Part shown: piece after piece, positions 45,330 to 57,054 of the stretch
How the letters are laid out: the number at the start of each line of letters is the position of its first letter
Numbering within the stretch: position 1 is the first letter of the stretch
Assembly: GCA_021234155.1 (NCBI GenBank)
Contig: JAJEKV010000028.1
Location: 5,122,451 to 5,186,450, forward strand
Direction of reading: 5' to 3'
Length of the DNA: 64,000 nt
Source: Isoetes taiwanensis
Lineage: Eukaryota > Streptophyta > Lycopodiopsida > Isoetales > Isoetaceae
Program-made: the position numbers and the translations under genes
The notes under the pieces: generated by a model
Told to the model about the DNA's origin: nothing
The model's database searches: none
The model's input: only the letters and a program-made list of their open reading frames with translations

Positions 45330-45660
45330 CATTGATGTTAGAATTTCCAATTGTCATAATTTTGTCATGTTATTGGCACATTATATCCGATTTATATCTA
45401 TTTTTTTGGCATTATTAAGTCAAATTATTGTCACATTTTTGACACATGGTTTTGTCAGAACTATGTCAATCTATGGTCACAGTTTTGTCACTTTATTGGC
45501 ACATTAGAGTCACATTTTTATCATTTGTTTGTCAATATTTTTGTCATTTTTAAATCAATCTATTGCCCCCCTTTTTTTTTGAAGGACGACAATCTATTAT
45601 CAACTATTGCCATATTTTTGACACATGCTTTTCTCAAAACCGTGCCAGTATATTGTCACG
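45330..45660. repeat. cryptic TTTTGTCA-rich repeat
   Basis: TTTTGTCA, GTCACATTTTT and TTGGCACATTA recur at irregular spacing. It is low-complexity sequence rather than a defined unit. A T run at 45572-45580 may be a LINE tail on the minus strand. Confidence 0.45.
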
Positions 45661-45666
45661 TTATAG

Positions 45667-45775
45667 TTGTCATGAACCTATGCGAAAACAAGGAAAACAC
45701 GTGGAAAATACGCAAGAAATACGAAAGAAATACGCCAAGATCGGGAAAGAATCTGATATATGAACAAGAAAAGGA
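45667..45775 (-). mobile_element. LTR fragment related to the chromovirus LTR
   Basis: CATGAACCTATGCGAAAACA and the following ~100 bases match 16041-16145, ending in TATATGAACAAGAA. The remaining LTR, including the heat-shock-element palindrome, is absent here. Confidence 0.75.
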
Positions 45776-46339
45776 ATACATTGAAGAAAGGTGTAATAGA
45801 TCAAGCAGCTCATCTATCAGAGCCTTTCCTTAAAAGCTATCGGATTAACGAGCTTGATGCATAGTACATATATTAAACTATCTCTTAGATATTGGGTGAC
45901 GCAATAGAACCTTGTCCTAAAATGAGCGAGGTTGTGAAAGAACTTGAAATTTTGGTAACAGAAGTGGCTAGCTAATAAATAATATTTTTAAATTGGTAAT
46001 GTTATAAATGGAGGAACTAGATCTAATAGATAAAAGGGCTCCATTATTGCTTCTTGTTGCCATTTGCAAATTGAGCATGTTGGAAAACCACCAAATTGTA
46101 TAGACTTAGGTACTTTTGCAGTTGCATGAAGTTGCAGACTTTAACAAAAGTACATGTAGGAGGCTGCATGTAGTGGGTGTTCCATAGATCACACGGTTTG
46201 AAAATAATTGCAAAAAAAGTGTTCTAATTTTCAAGAGTTGATTCTGATAAGACTCAATGCAAGAGTACGAAGCTTAATGTTGTTGGCGTTCATTGTATAA
46301 ATCTTGAGAGAATTACTCGTAACATAATATCACTTTGAG

Positions 46340-46620
46340 GCACTTTGGTGCATGTTCCAATGGTAGGACATTAAACCTGCCACACCCGGGGTCACGAGTT
46401 TGAGATTGACATGTAATTGATGTTGCATGATCAATAAAATATATCCCTCAATAAAAATAATAATAATATCATGTTTAGTGATTCTTTCATGCATTGCATT
46501 TAAGTTCTCAGCACCTAAAAACTTGCAATTTTTTATACAGAGCTCGTGTTCATTGCTTTTAAGTTTCCAGCTCTTAAAAAAATTTGCAACTTTTTATAAG
46601 AAGCTTGTGTTCAAAATAGT
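46340..46620 (+). repeat. SINE-like repeat, copy 1
   Basis: CATTAAACCTGCCAC, GGTCACGAGTTTGAGATTG (a weak B-box) and TGATGTTGCATGATCAATAAAA are followed by an AT-rich part with two ~58-base sub-repeats (AGTT..CAGC.CCTAAAA..TTGCAA). It matches copy 2 about 390 bases downstream. Confidence 0.55.
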
Positions 46621-46744
46621 AATTCATTTGTTTAAATAAAGCCTACATATCGGATTCTCGTGGTCATTGCTTCCATCCTAGTTCATACATCATTCCTAGG
46701 TACATCCACATGCCAAATGAAAACGACAACCAACATGCAATCTG

Positions 46745-47002
46745 CATGACCATCTGACATTAAACTCGCCACAGCTGAGGTTACGAGTTCGAGATTGACC
46801 AATGTAATTGATGTTGCATGAGTTGTACTTGATGTTGCATGATCAATAAAATACATCTTTCAATCACGCTTGGTGGTTGTTTCATGCATTGAGTTTAAGT
46901 TCTCAGCTCCTAAAAAAATTGCAATTTTTTATAAGGAGCTCGTGTTCATTGCTTTTAAGTTCCCAGCTCTTAAAAAATTGCAATTTTTTATAAGGAGCTC
47001 GT
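46745..47002 (+). repeat. SINE-like repeat, copy 2
   Basis: CATTAAACTCGCCAC and GAGGTTACGAGTTCGAGATT include a recognisable pol III B-box-like core (GTTCGAGATT). They are followed by TGATGTTGCATGATCAATAAAA and two sub-repeats ending TTTTTTATAAGGAGCTCGT. The LINE at 47012 is inserted directly after the second sub-repeat. Confidence 0.55.
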
Positions 47003-47011
47003 AACGTCGTC

Positions 47012-48095
47012 CATTCTTAAAGGGATTGTTAGATTCCTGGCACACAGTCAAAACTTTATTTCACATCAGTCCAACTGCTTGTGTACAGTTGACTGCACCT
47101 TGTTGGTGGATCCCTCTGGTAGATAATCAACCACTTTGCTTTACAGTGCACCCATTGACTCAAAGACGTTGGAAAAGTGCTGGAATCTTAACTATTGCAG
47201 CATGGTATGACTCAGGCCAGTTCTTTTGGGAGGCTTTTGATTAAAAAAGTTTCTATTGGGGCGATGGGATAGAGTTCTTTGGCAAAAAGTTGCTGATTTT
47301 CTACAGACCTATTACGCCACACCAAGAAGATATTTTGGTATGGGTTTGTCATGAAGAAATTAAGGAGTGCAAACTTGTGAACTCTATGTATCGGTTGTTG
47401 CTTGATAATCGATATTCTTTCTCCGCCTAATAAGTGGTCTCTTCAACTTCCTCCTCTTCAATGGCGAAAGGTGTGGTCTTGGGCATGGGACAAGCTACTT
47501 CATCATAAAGTGGCGCTTCTTTGGTGGCAGATTCTTCATAGGTGTCTCAAGGGTTAATGTGCTTGTCCATAAGTTTAACCCTAGAATATCAAATCGATTA
47601 TCCAAGTATGCAAAGCGTGGATCCGAGACCATTGAGCATTGCTTTTTCATGTGTGAACACCTTAGACAGGTATGGGACTGGTTGTTTTCCCTTTTTCAGG
47701 TTTCACTAACAAGTCAACAACTGCTTTTGGCAATTTACCCAAGTACCTGGACAAAGTTACAAGGCCAGGATTTTCATCTAGCAGCAGGATGGTTGCTTTG
47801 GACTATCTGGAAAAGACGAAGATTGGTAATCTTCAAAGGTCTGGATGTGGCAGATAATCGTGTTCTCCAAGAAGCTCAAGGTTTCATTGTAAAGTCGTAT
47901 CATTGTTCTTCACTTGCCCCTCGCAAGAGGCGATTGATTTTTGAGGAGTTTTTGGATGTGCACTCTTATGCTTAGGCAGGTTGCTTCACTCGGTGGGTCT
48001 CCGCTTATCCGCTGAGATTCTATTCCTGTCTCTGCATTTATACTTGTATTTGACTCTTTGATTGAATAAAGTCTGACGTCCTTCAACAAAAAAAA
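47012..48095 (+). mobile_element. 5'-truncated LINE with 9-bp target-site duplication
   Basis: AACGTCGTC occurs at 47003-47011 and again at 48096-48104, on either side of the element. The element ends in a poly(A) run (48086-48095) after AATAAAGTCTGACGTCC. Inside is the C-terminal zinc-binding region of plant LINE ORF2 (see the next entry). These are the hallmarks of target-primed reverse transcription of a truncated copy. Confidence 0.88.
47026..47975 (+). pseudogene. LINE ORF2 C-terminus with zf-RVT-type motif
   Basis: HPLTQRRWKSAGILTIAAWY (47152-47210) and LLWTIWKRRRLVIF (47790-47831) flank ETIEHCFFMCEHLRQVWDWL (47619-47678), the zinc-binding region usually found after plant LINE RT. Stops and phase changes lie between 47245 and 47560. 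The same blocks recur in the minus-strand LINE at 51587-52326 (HPLMQRRWRATGVLTVSAWY), so both copies belong to one family. Confidence 0.8.
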
Positions 48096-48104
48096 AACGT
48101 CGTC

Positions 48105-49000
48105 TTGAATTGAATGTACTTATTTTATAAGTGCATTTAAAAGATTCCTTTGAAAAAATTGAACAAAGTTAAAAAAAAAAAGCTCTTTTTTTCAAGACTT
48201 TCAAATGTTAATGCATGGCAGTTTAAATTTAAGCACTTTTTATCATGTTTTAATCATTGCAAGAAATTACTTATAAATAAAAGCTTAAAATTAGTCATTT
48301 TTAGTATGTTTTTTCTATTTGCATGATCACTCCAAAAAAGAACATCTTACGACATAGCAACTTTTAGAATATTTTCGATAATGCATGAAGTTGCTAAAGA
48401 AAAATAGCATTGACAAAGAACCTGAAAGTGCATTAATCTGTATTAAAACTTGATTTGTAGACTTACAAGCATGTTATCGAATCATTCATCTTTAAGATTA
48501 CTTAATTTGTTCACTCAGAAGCAAATAATCGAAGTGCTAGTCTCTTGCCAATAGTTTATTAGGAATAAATGGTTGTTCTTCTCACTTTTCTTTTTAAATC
48601 GTAGGAATCAAACAATAATGAATAAATATTATCAATTTGAAGCTTGTACTAGTTGAAAGATGATTGATATGGTCAAAATAATATAACGTTTAAGAATCAT
48701 TCAAGTAAAAGCACAACACAACCTTTAAAACAAAAAGATCACTGACATGTTACTAAAGGAAAAAAGACAAGCACCAAAGAAATGGCAAATTAATTCACAA
48801 CAAGTAGTTCTTAAACTTCATATCTAAAGCAAATGACAAATTAGTAAAATGACTACCAAAGCAATGGAAAATTAATTCACAACAAGGAGTCCTTAAACTT
48901 CATATCTCAAGCAAATGATAAACTAGTTCAGTAATCAATTGGTTCTTCTTCACCAGTTCCATTCTTCTCTTTCTCCTTTCCAAGGCCAATGTTTACTAAA

Positions 49001-49003
<3 letters not shown>
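48105..49003. other. AT-rich non-coding stretch
   Basis: Very AT-rich, with no frames of note. An imperfect duplication (AATTAATTCACAACAAG.AGT.CTTAAACTTCATATCT) lies at 48789 and 48869. Confidence 0.4.

Positions 49004-49034
<31 letters not shown>
49004..49034 (-). repeat. 31-base T run: A tail of LINE B
   Basis: Thirty-one consecutive T are followed by AGGGTAAGAATC. On the minus strand this is the poly(A) tail of the LINE whose ORF2 pieces lie upstream on that strand (50139-51390). Confidence 0.7.
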
Positions 49035-49036
<2 letters not shown>

Positions 49037-51392
49037 GGTAAGAATCTAAATTTATAGATATAAAGTAAATACATAAGGATCCCCTCAATTGGACGGATAG
49101 GAAGAGTAGGAACAACACTTGAGAGCACCTATTTTATCTCTAGAGTGTGTACTAGTAGAGTGAGCCAATCATCTTCGCTACCAAGTAGATACTATAGGGA
49201 AAGTCACCTTCTTCACCACAATGGAGGGTACTACAAATTTAGACCAGTCTACTTCCACATCTCCAAGAGGTTGATGGGCTCAGGAACAACAAGAGTGGGA
49301 GTTACCTTATTTATAGAGTACTTGCGTCAGGAGGCAAGTTATCATCCTTATCATACAGTGGCATTTGAAGTAGGCATAGAATCCTGTAAGTCTTCCAATC
49401 CTGTCAAGTACCCTATTATAGATAGTACCCATCTTTCTATGGTGGGATAAAGCCATTATGACAACCTCCATATTGAAGTAGCTCTTTATTTGGTCAAGGT
49501 AGGCTGCTTGCCCCCCCAGAGCCTGATATGGTTTAAGGTTAATATCTAATAATGAGCTCGGGGAAGTGGCCAATATAATTAAGTATTGGGCAAAATCATA
49601 TAGAGTTAGTATATATCATGGTTGGGAACAAAAGGCAAAGGCAAAGGCAAAAGGCAAAAGGTAGGCCAAAGAAGGCTAAAGTTCCAGAGACTAGAGGTTC
49701 ATTTGAGGCGATATTTACTTCATTGGAACCGTCTCGGAGTCTAGTTTTTGAATTAGGGTAGCACTTCCAATAACTTATCTGAATAAGAGAGTTATGAATG
49801 GAAGAGTATTAGGGAGTCAAGAAAGACTGCTCTACTCATTCACTCTTGAATCTGATTCTTAGAAAGCCATTACCTTTTTCCTAGAGCTTTTTCTGTCCTT
49901 GTTTAATGTCCTGTTACTATCCTAGAACCTTACTCTTGGTGTATCATATTGAGGAGTGCTGGCTCGAGAAAGGAGCTACAAGAGGAAACTGATTGTCAGA
50001 TATGCCTTACTGTCTTTATATTCCAGCCTGATATTGCTAGCTGAGTGGTCAGTTTGGGTGGAGAGCTTTGGGTTAAAGGCTTGTTTTTGAGAATCTTTAA
50101 TGTTTTAATGTCGGTTTACTAGATGTTTGATCTTTTGATTACTGGCTAACCTTTGGTTCGTAACAAAGCCACCTCGCACCGGTGCTTCCAAACCACCCAT
50201 AAGGCAATAGACACCAAAGAGGCCAGAATAGGGCAATGATCAGACACAGTGATGACCTTGGGCCAGCTGAGATGGCAAGTGTCGAGCTCCAGTATATGAG
50301 ACATCCAAGATCAAAATGGTAAGATCTTAGGGCAAAAGAAGAGATGTTGTGTAGATTCGCTAGCTGGACACCCGAAAGGGCACAGATCATCAGCAGAAAT
50401 ATCTCTTCGAAACAATGTCTCTTTGGTCAAGAGACCTCCCTAGAGGGCAGTCCACCGTAAGAACGGTATTCTTCTGGAGCAGATGGACTTCCAGAAGTTA
50501 GCCAGAAGTTGAACAATAGCTGGCCCATTGACCTCTAGCCTCAATATAGCTTTGAGAGGGGATACCCCACGAAGCGCATGGTAGATATTAGCCACACAAT
50601 ACCTTTGAGAGCCCAAGCATAACCAAAGTTCTTCAGGGCCCTCTACTCCTGGAACTCCGTAGACATTAGCCAATACCTCTCTCCATATCTTCCTGTCACC
50701 TTCACCATAGCTAAGGAAAGTTGCTGAAGTCCCCAAACTTGTTCATTCCAGAAAACACTAATCCTACCAGCATCTTGTGGTAAATCTGGGGGGAGCAGAG
50801 GGTTTGTACTGCCATCCATGCCTGAAGTATTCTTCTCATAACTGGGGAGGTACCTAGTGCAAGCTTGAAATCCCTAAAGGAAGCCCCAAGTTCATCCTTA
50901 GGTAGCGCAGGTTTGCCTTTGAGCTTACATTGGTTGAACCAGTGTTTGACAAATACAAGAGCAGGGGAAGAATCTCCATGTAGAACTCGCCATACAAATT
51001 TGGCAGCTAGAGCTTGAGCTTGAATGAAGGGGCCCTTACAGCCCAAACCACCTTCCATTTTGTCTCTACAGAGCTCAGACCATGCTATCTGTGCCAAGCC
51101 ACCCCAGATAAATTTCCTGATAATGACCTGGATTTGATAATAAACTCCTTTTTGCACCACCAACACTGATGAGAAATAAACAGAGAGGCGGCGAGGACGT
51201 CATTAGCCACAGTGACTCGTCCTGACACAGCAATCCCTTTGGCCGACCAAAGGCCAACCTTCTTTCGGAGGCAGTCCAATAGAAAGAACTTGATATATTA
51301 TGAAGTTCAAATAAAATAACCCATTTGAGATATATGAAATTTGAAGTACTAACCCATTTGTTGAAGTTAGCGGCATATTCTTTTATCAAAGC
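49035..51392 (-). mobile_element. LINE B, 5'-truncated, decayed
   Basis: Minus-strand frames carry plant LINE post-RT blocks. RKKVGLWSAKGIAVSGRVTVAND (51209-51276) and IQVIIRKFIWGG-L.QIAW.ELC (51060-51130) are the post-RT region. GDRKIWREVLANVYG and the zinc-binding CPFGCPASESTQHLFFC (50337-50387) follow. Stops and phase changes separate them. The 1.1 kb down to the poly(A) tail (49035-50130) shows no recognised coding sequence and may be a 3' untranslated region or a further insertion. Confidence 0.7.
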
Positions 51393-51586
51393 ATCTGCGG
51401 TTGTCAGTGGAGAAGATGTCCACTAGAGAAAAACTACCCACCACATACATAACACAGAAAAACAGAGAATACATATCACCAAGAGCACCACTGGCTATGA
51501 TAAGTCTGAATCTAAAGATATTGTCCCAAATGATACTCTTGACGTCATTCTTTAAGAAAGAACATTTGTATACTTTTACAATACGA

Positions 51587-52326
51587 CTACGAGCATTGCT
51601 GAGCACTTGCATATCTGAAAAGACCTGTCCCTTGAGGATGAGGAGATAAAATCATCTTTTTCCAGATGGACCAGATGATCCAAGCGAATGGAAAATGGAA
51701 AGCCCTCTTTGCTAACTTGTCCCAAGAATTAGGATAGACTGACAATAGGACCTGTTGACTATTCAAGTCACAATGGAAAAGGCTCAAAAGCCACTACCAA
51801 GCAAGCCGAACATGGTGACACAAGAAAAATCAGTGCTCAATTGTTTCATTCCTCTGCATGCAAAGAGGGCAGATCACAGAGACTTTTGAACGAAATCCAT
51901 AAACAACAGTGTTTACCCGCATGCATCTATGAATGATCTGCCACCATAAGATAATAGCTTAGGATGGAGTAATTTATCCCATACCCATCGCCAGACTGCT
52001 TTCCGATGAGGCTCAGGGATAACTAAAGGCCACTTTGGCAATGGAGGCAACACTTCAGGGTGAAGCAGAACCACATACATCAAATGCACTAGATGCTCCT
52101 CCTTGACACTGTCTTGTGGATCTGGGGGAAGAGTAGCAGCTACTTTTTCCCAAATGCCACGGTCCCAACAAAGGAGGCGAAACTTCAATTTGAACTCATT
52201 CCACATGAACAATCTTGTCTCATTATACCATGCAGATACTGTCAGCACACCGGTTGCTCGCCATCGACGCTGCATCAATGGATGGACGGAAGAGACCATG
52301 GAACGATCCGCCTGGCCGTCACCCAA
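51587..52326 (-). pseudogene. LINE A ORF2 C-terminus
   Basis: The frame beginning near 52326 contains HPLMQRRWRATGVLTVSAWY and EPHRKAVWRWVWDKLLHPKL. After a stop and phase change, a zinc-binding block (ICPLCMQRNETIEHWFFLC, about 51820-51880) and FAWIIWSIWKKM follow, as in the plus-strand LINE. Confidence 0.75.
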
Positions 52327-52571
52327 AGGGATCCACCGACAACTGGCTGTAGGATCTGTGCGGCCATCAGATGGAACTAAAACAAAGTGCGCACAGTCTC
52401 CAGGCAGCTAACAACCCCTTGAGGAAAGGAAATGCATTAGATATGGAGAAAGTGGATAGAATAGTGCCCATGGAGGAGTGGCTTAATGGATGGAGAGCAA
52501 AAGGAAATGCACATCTATAAAGACTGGTGAATGAGATGCAGACCTGAAGAATTATCAACATTATTTAGAAT

Positions 52572-53480
52572 CTACCATATGAACTTAGAAATCAGCACCT
52601 TGCTCTGGAGAAGAAAGTGAATCATCCCTAGCCCCCCACAAAGTTTAGGCATAATGCACTTCGTCCAACTAATTTTAACATCAGCTCCTTCTTCAGTGCC
52701 ACCCCAAAAAAAGTTTCTAACAATACGAACAATGAGCTGCATCCTTTTCTGCGGTGCCAGCAAGATGAATGCCTTATAGACATGTGTACTACTTAGAACT
52801 GACTTTGCCACAGTTACGCGGCCAGCCATGGATAACTTAGTCGTGGGCCACCAGAACAAATGCCTTTCCAGCCCCTCAATAATAGCATCCTATGCATCTC
52901 TAGATGAGAGGTGTATATCAACTGGAATGCTCAGAAGCCTAGTTGCCTTCCCATGAGGAAGAACCTTCCATGGAAATGCAACCACAGAAGATGGCACTGG
53001 AGAGTCTAGGGCTCACAAGTCTGTACACTTTTGCCATCCCACAAAGATACTAGAAGCCAAAGAGAAACTGTCCAACAAGGAAATGGCATTCTGCAAATTC
53101 TGCTCATCATTAAGAACAAGAAAGTGTCACCTGCGTACTGATTACGAATCTTTTGTGAACCATTATTCATGGGAAGATCATGGAAGATATACCTTCTTGC
53201 GCTGCAAGAGAGAATACCTGAGAAAGAATCTCTGCCATAATTGTAAAAAGCAGTGGTGCCAAAGGACAGCCCTGGCAAATGCCACGTCCCACCTGAAAAA
53301 ATGTCGATGGTTCCCCTTGAAAAGAACTGTAGAATGAGCAGAATAATGAAGTTTCATGACGTTTATTGCGAATTGGACACCAAAATCAAGGGTAAGAGGC
53401 ACTGCTCCAGGAAACTCCAGTCAATACTGTCATATGCTTTTGCAAAGTCCAGGTTCAAGTATACTATGGGGTGACCATGC
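52572..53480 (-). pseudogene. LINE A reverse transcriptase
   Basis: Blocks on the minus strand are VYLNLDFAKAYDSIDW (near 53415-53465; palm motif A with the catalytic Asp), a PLAPLLF-type block (near 53240-53260, phase-shifted), LVLNDEQNLQNAI (near 53075-53115; the second catalytic motif region has decayed), and AGRVTVAKSVLSSTHVYKAF (52770-52830). A stop and phase changes break the frame. Confidence 0.75.
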
Positions 53481-53721
53481 ATTCTGGCCCAACAGAGACC
53501 CTCATATTGTATGGAGTTGACTTTTTTAATTGAGCCATTTGTGGTGGCACAGATTTCTTATTAGCTTTATCAACCCTGAAACTTTCTGCCAAGATCTTGT
53601 CACATAGGCTCAATCCTTTGAGAATAGCTGGTTGTTGAGAGGCATGGCTTTTAATAATTAATGGAACATTCTTAACTTTTGCAGGTCCAAATTGATCTGA
53701 CATGATCTGAGTCTGCATTTT

Positions 53722-55627
53722 TTAAATGTCTTGAGAGTCTGCAACCACTTGGTCTAGTAGGTCATGAAGCTTCTCTGTTTGCATACTATTATGCAAAATT
53801 GGAGTTTTCCCTTTATCTTTGAACTTGTCATATTTCTGTAGAACCTTAACTCCAGAGCAGTTATAGATATCAGATCTTTGGTTGGAATATTGAAAGCTCT
53901 TGTCCTTGTTGGGGGAGTGAGAAGTCATGTCCAACCTTTTGATCTGATTATTCTTGATCCTTTTTTTACTTTCATTTACTCTATTCCATTGGAAGTGTTG
54001 ATGGCAGTCATGTGTAGTCAAGCTTGAGTTATTTGAATTTCCTGATGGGAACTTGCCATTGACTTTGTTTGTATTGTCAATTTTTAAATCAAGGCAAGTA
54101 GTTTGAGCATCAGGTTCAGATCTGCTAGAGTTATCTACTCTCTGGGCACATTCTGCAAACCAATAATGTCTTTTCGAGCAACTTTGGCAATGAGGAGGTA
54201 GGCCTGACCATCTCAATGACAGATAGGAATTTTGGCCAAAGGCATCACAAAAGGGAATTGAGGTGGGAATGGCTTTGGATAGGTCCAATTGAATGAAAGC
54301 TCTTGGGGATCTTGAAGGAGAGTACTCAGTGCAGATGTAATTCCCAATGGAATTAAAAAGGAGCTTTAAACATTCTTCACTCCAATAAATGGGATTTAAT
54401 CCCTGCAGTGTTATAGAGGCCACACAGAGATTTTCCATACCATCAGAGTTAAGTCTAGGGTCCCATTTAAGAAATGATCATTGATAAGCTTCGAAGGGTT
54501 GTATTCCCAGCTTAAGAAGGAAATTAGCAGTTCTTTGGCTCCCACGTTCAACCATTATGTAAGGATAATTTAACCAGTATATGGCATTATAATGATTCCC
54601 TTCTGAAGGTTAAGGCAAAAAGTCCATAATTTATCCAGTTGAATGCCCGATCTTGAGACTTTTATGATAACAGCAGTGTCTACAAGGGAGGACATTTTAG
54701 AATGAACTGAGGGCAAATTTAGAGAAATACCATGATAAAGCTCTTGCTTGCTCCCTTCAATAGGTCGGAATTCCTTCAATGCAGCATCATAATTCCCATC
54801 AGGTTGAAGCTCAGCATTAGGTCTTGGGACACCATATGGCATGGGAACTTGAGTGGCAGGATCCAGAGTAGGAAGGCGCCCCCACATGTCGGGATCTTTG
54901 GAGAAATTATCCCACACTGGGGTTTTGTAGGTTTTTGGATCCATATCCTGGTTTGTATCTGCAAGATTAGCGAAATTTCCAAATAGGATGAATTGATCTG
55001 GATTCTTATGAAAAAAGCTTAACTAGTGTAGGAGCGCAGCTTGATCCTCAGATGAAAGAGCAGAAAAAGAATGCAGCAAGGATAATGATTTAGGGGTAAA
55101 ATGTTTTTTATTTTCCATATGAAAAGAGCAGGAGAAAACAACAAAGGGCAGAAATTAGCAGATGGGAAGCAGAGATGGAGATGCAAGATCGGAAATGGAG
55201 AAAGGGGAAGGAGCAGGGTAAGGAAAGGCAAGATCCTATCTATGAAAGAGAAGACCAAGATTACTCCTCAATGCCAGAATTATCGAAGAAGACATCATTA
55301 AAAAATTCAATTTACAGAGAAATCTCCTAATTCCACCTCAGGATATAATTTGATGGTAATTTTGGAGTCAATTTGCTCACTGTAAGCTCTGATGGTAGCA
55401 GTGGCTTCAACGTTCTTGGTTCCCAAAAACTCTTCAAGCCAAGAATCAATAATTTGAATCTCAAATTCCTCACTTCCTGGAACAAAAGAGCACTCCAATT
55501 GGAAAGAGTTGTGAGGAAAAAGACCCCTGTAAATTAACGAATTCCACAGATCCGAAGGTTGTCCAACCAGAACACCACAAATCAATCTGTCTCCCTGTTT
55601 TAAAATTGCAAAGATTCTAGTATCCAT
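53722..55627 (-). pseudogene. LINE A ORF1 (gag-like), in three frame pieces
   Basis: Pieces at 55627-55307, 54944-54570 and 54438-53722 follow one another on the minus strand. The last contains LSLRWSGLPPHCQSCSKRHY and CQSCSKRHYWFAEC, a CCHC-type knuckle with unusual spacing (CX2CX3HX5C). It is followed by a Ser-, Asn- and Lys-rich tail. The layout (DUF4283-like start, knuckle, basic tail) is that of plant LINE ORF1 proteins, which bind their RNA. The start codon is at 55627, inside the palindrome described below. Confidence 0.65.
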
Positions 55628-55671
55628 GTGAAGATTTTTGCATTGAATGCAAAAATCTTCACATGGATACT
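55619..55671. repeat. 53-bp palindrome, 26-bp perfect arms, 1-bp centre
   Basis: The arms start AGTATCCATGTGAAGATTTT and the right arm is an exact inverted copy. The centre is G at 55645. The left arm holds the ORF1 start codon of LINE A, so the right arm is an inverted copy of the element's own 5' end. Confidence 0.9.
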
Positions 55672-55790
55672 GATGGGATGCTAGCCTCTACAAGGCTAGC
55701 TCACGATTCAAAGAAATTCGAGTGACAATCTGGTTGAATCGAGCAAATTCCTAGCAGATTTTGCCAAGAAAGCTGTTTAAACTGAAAAAG
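55672..55790 (+). pseudogene. LINE RNase H C-terminal fragment
   Basis: A plus-strand stretch encodes, with one base missing, an RANS.ADFAKKAV block (about 55745-55779). This matches the conserved C-terminal R..N..ADFLAK motif of LINE-encoded RNase H. It lies head-to-head with LINE A across the palindrome. Confidence 0.45.
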
Positions 55791-56029
55791 GAGGTAAACG
55801 ACAAAAAATCCAAGATTTTAGGCGCTCCCTCATTTTCCGGGTCCCAGTTGATGCAATCCGATTGATCTCACTTGCGATGGATCATCTTCAAGATTCTATG
55901 GCTCACGTTGCTTTAGATATATCTTACGTGATCCAACGGTCCAGATTGATCTTGAACCTTGGTCTAAGATCCTATGGCTCACTTGCGTACTCGAGCCTTA
56001 AAAAGGGAGGGAGGAGGGGCTTTTAAAGA

Positions 56030-56105
56030 TTTTTATGTTAAGATTTGAACCCTAGTCATTGCCCCCAAAGCCTCACAATTCTAACCACTAGACCAAGCAT
56101 TAATT
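56030..56105 (-). repeat. tRNA-derived SINE head
   Basis: The minus strand reads TGGTCTAGTGGTTAGAAT (A-box-like) and, 33 bases later, GGGTTCAAATC (B-box-like), as in tRNA-derived SINEs. The following sequence AACATAAAAATCTTTAAAAG is not tRNA-like. It is not a tRNA gene, since there is no 3' acceptor stem. Confidence 0.6.
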
Positions 56106-56154
56106 CATTAAAAAAATGAATATTCTGAACTTTCTTAAGGGCAAGATCTAATTA

Positions 56155-56700
56155 GATAGAATATTCTAGAAAGTTCTAGAATGTTCTAGAGTTCCAAAAT
56201 TCTAGAAAGTTCTCGAATGTTCTAGGATGCCCTAGATATTTCTAGAGTGCTCTAGAATGTTGTAGAATATTCCAAAATTTCTAGGATGTTCTAGAACGTT
56301 CTTGAATGTTTGATGGGCACGATCTAAGTTGTCGGATCTAGTGGTTCATCTCGTCCATTCATTCGTGCACAAATATTCCACATGCATTTGTGCAAAAAAA
56401 GAAAGTCCTTTTCCAGTATATAAGGGGGCCATCCACGTGAGGATGGCATTCCAGTTCATGTAGAATGTTCTAGAAAGCTCTAGAATGATCTAAATAATTC
56501 TAGAATGTTCTAGAAAATTCAGCAGTCTTCTATATTGTTCTGGAATCTTATAGATTGCTCTAGAAAGCTTCAGAATATAGAATCATTCTAAAATGTTCTA
56601 AAGCATTCTAGAATTTTCTAGAATCATTCCAGAAAGTTGTAGAATCTTCTAGAAGTTCTAAAATAGATTCTAGAATGTTTTAAGGTTCTAATCTCATAAA
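56155..56700. repeat. 10-bp TTCTAGAAnn satellite-like array
   Basis: TTCTAGAA and close variants recur dozens of times, often exactly 10 bases apart (56164, 56174, 56184 and so on). Contiguous TTCnnGAAnnTTC units such as ATTCTAGAAAGTTCTAGAAT are formally heat-shock elements. The array is degenerate and broken by unrelated sequence at 56330-56450. Confidence 0.75.
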
Positions 56701-57054
56701 ATCTATAGGAATATAGGGGCCAGCTTATAAATCTTAGGGGATCTAAGGGCATCCTCATAAAACCTAGGCGTTTTAGAAGAACCTAATAAAATTTAAAGGA
56801 ATATTCAAGAATCTAGTAGAACCTTAAGGAATCTAGTGCGATCCTGGGATAGCCTTTGGAAATAAAGGAGAATCTCAAGGGATCCTTGCGCATTGACAAG
56901 AACTTGCACGGTAGGAACATGCAGCGTAGGACACGTGTGTGTTAACTCAAATGCAATTGTTCTCTATCATTGGATCGCCTATGTCTAGATAATTTAAGTA
57001 GCACAAAATTACCACACGTATTAGCATTATATTTGCTTTGTATTTTTTGGGCTT

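Larger units (their letters stand above)
51400..55629 (-). mobile_element. LINE A, with ORF1 and ORF2 remnants
   Basis: On the minus strand: ORF1 pieces (55627-53722), RT (53480-52572) and post-RT to zf-RVT (52326-51587). The endonuclease domain expected before RT is not seen, so about 1 kb appears deleted between ORF1 and RT. No poly(A) tail is visible at the 3' side. Its ORF2 C-terminus is closely related to the plus-strand LINE at 47012. Confidence 0.75.

Noticed and set aside
45330-45660. Regular satellite of TTTTGTCA
   Set aside because: The spacing is irregular and copies vary; it is low-complexity sequence and not a defined unit.
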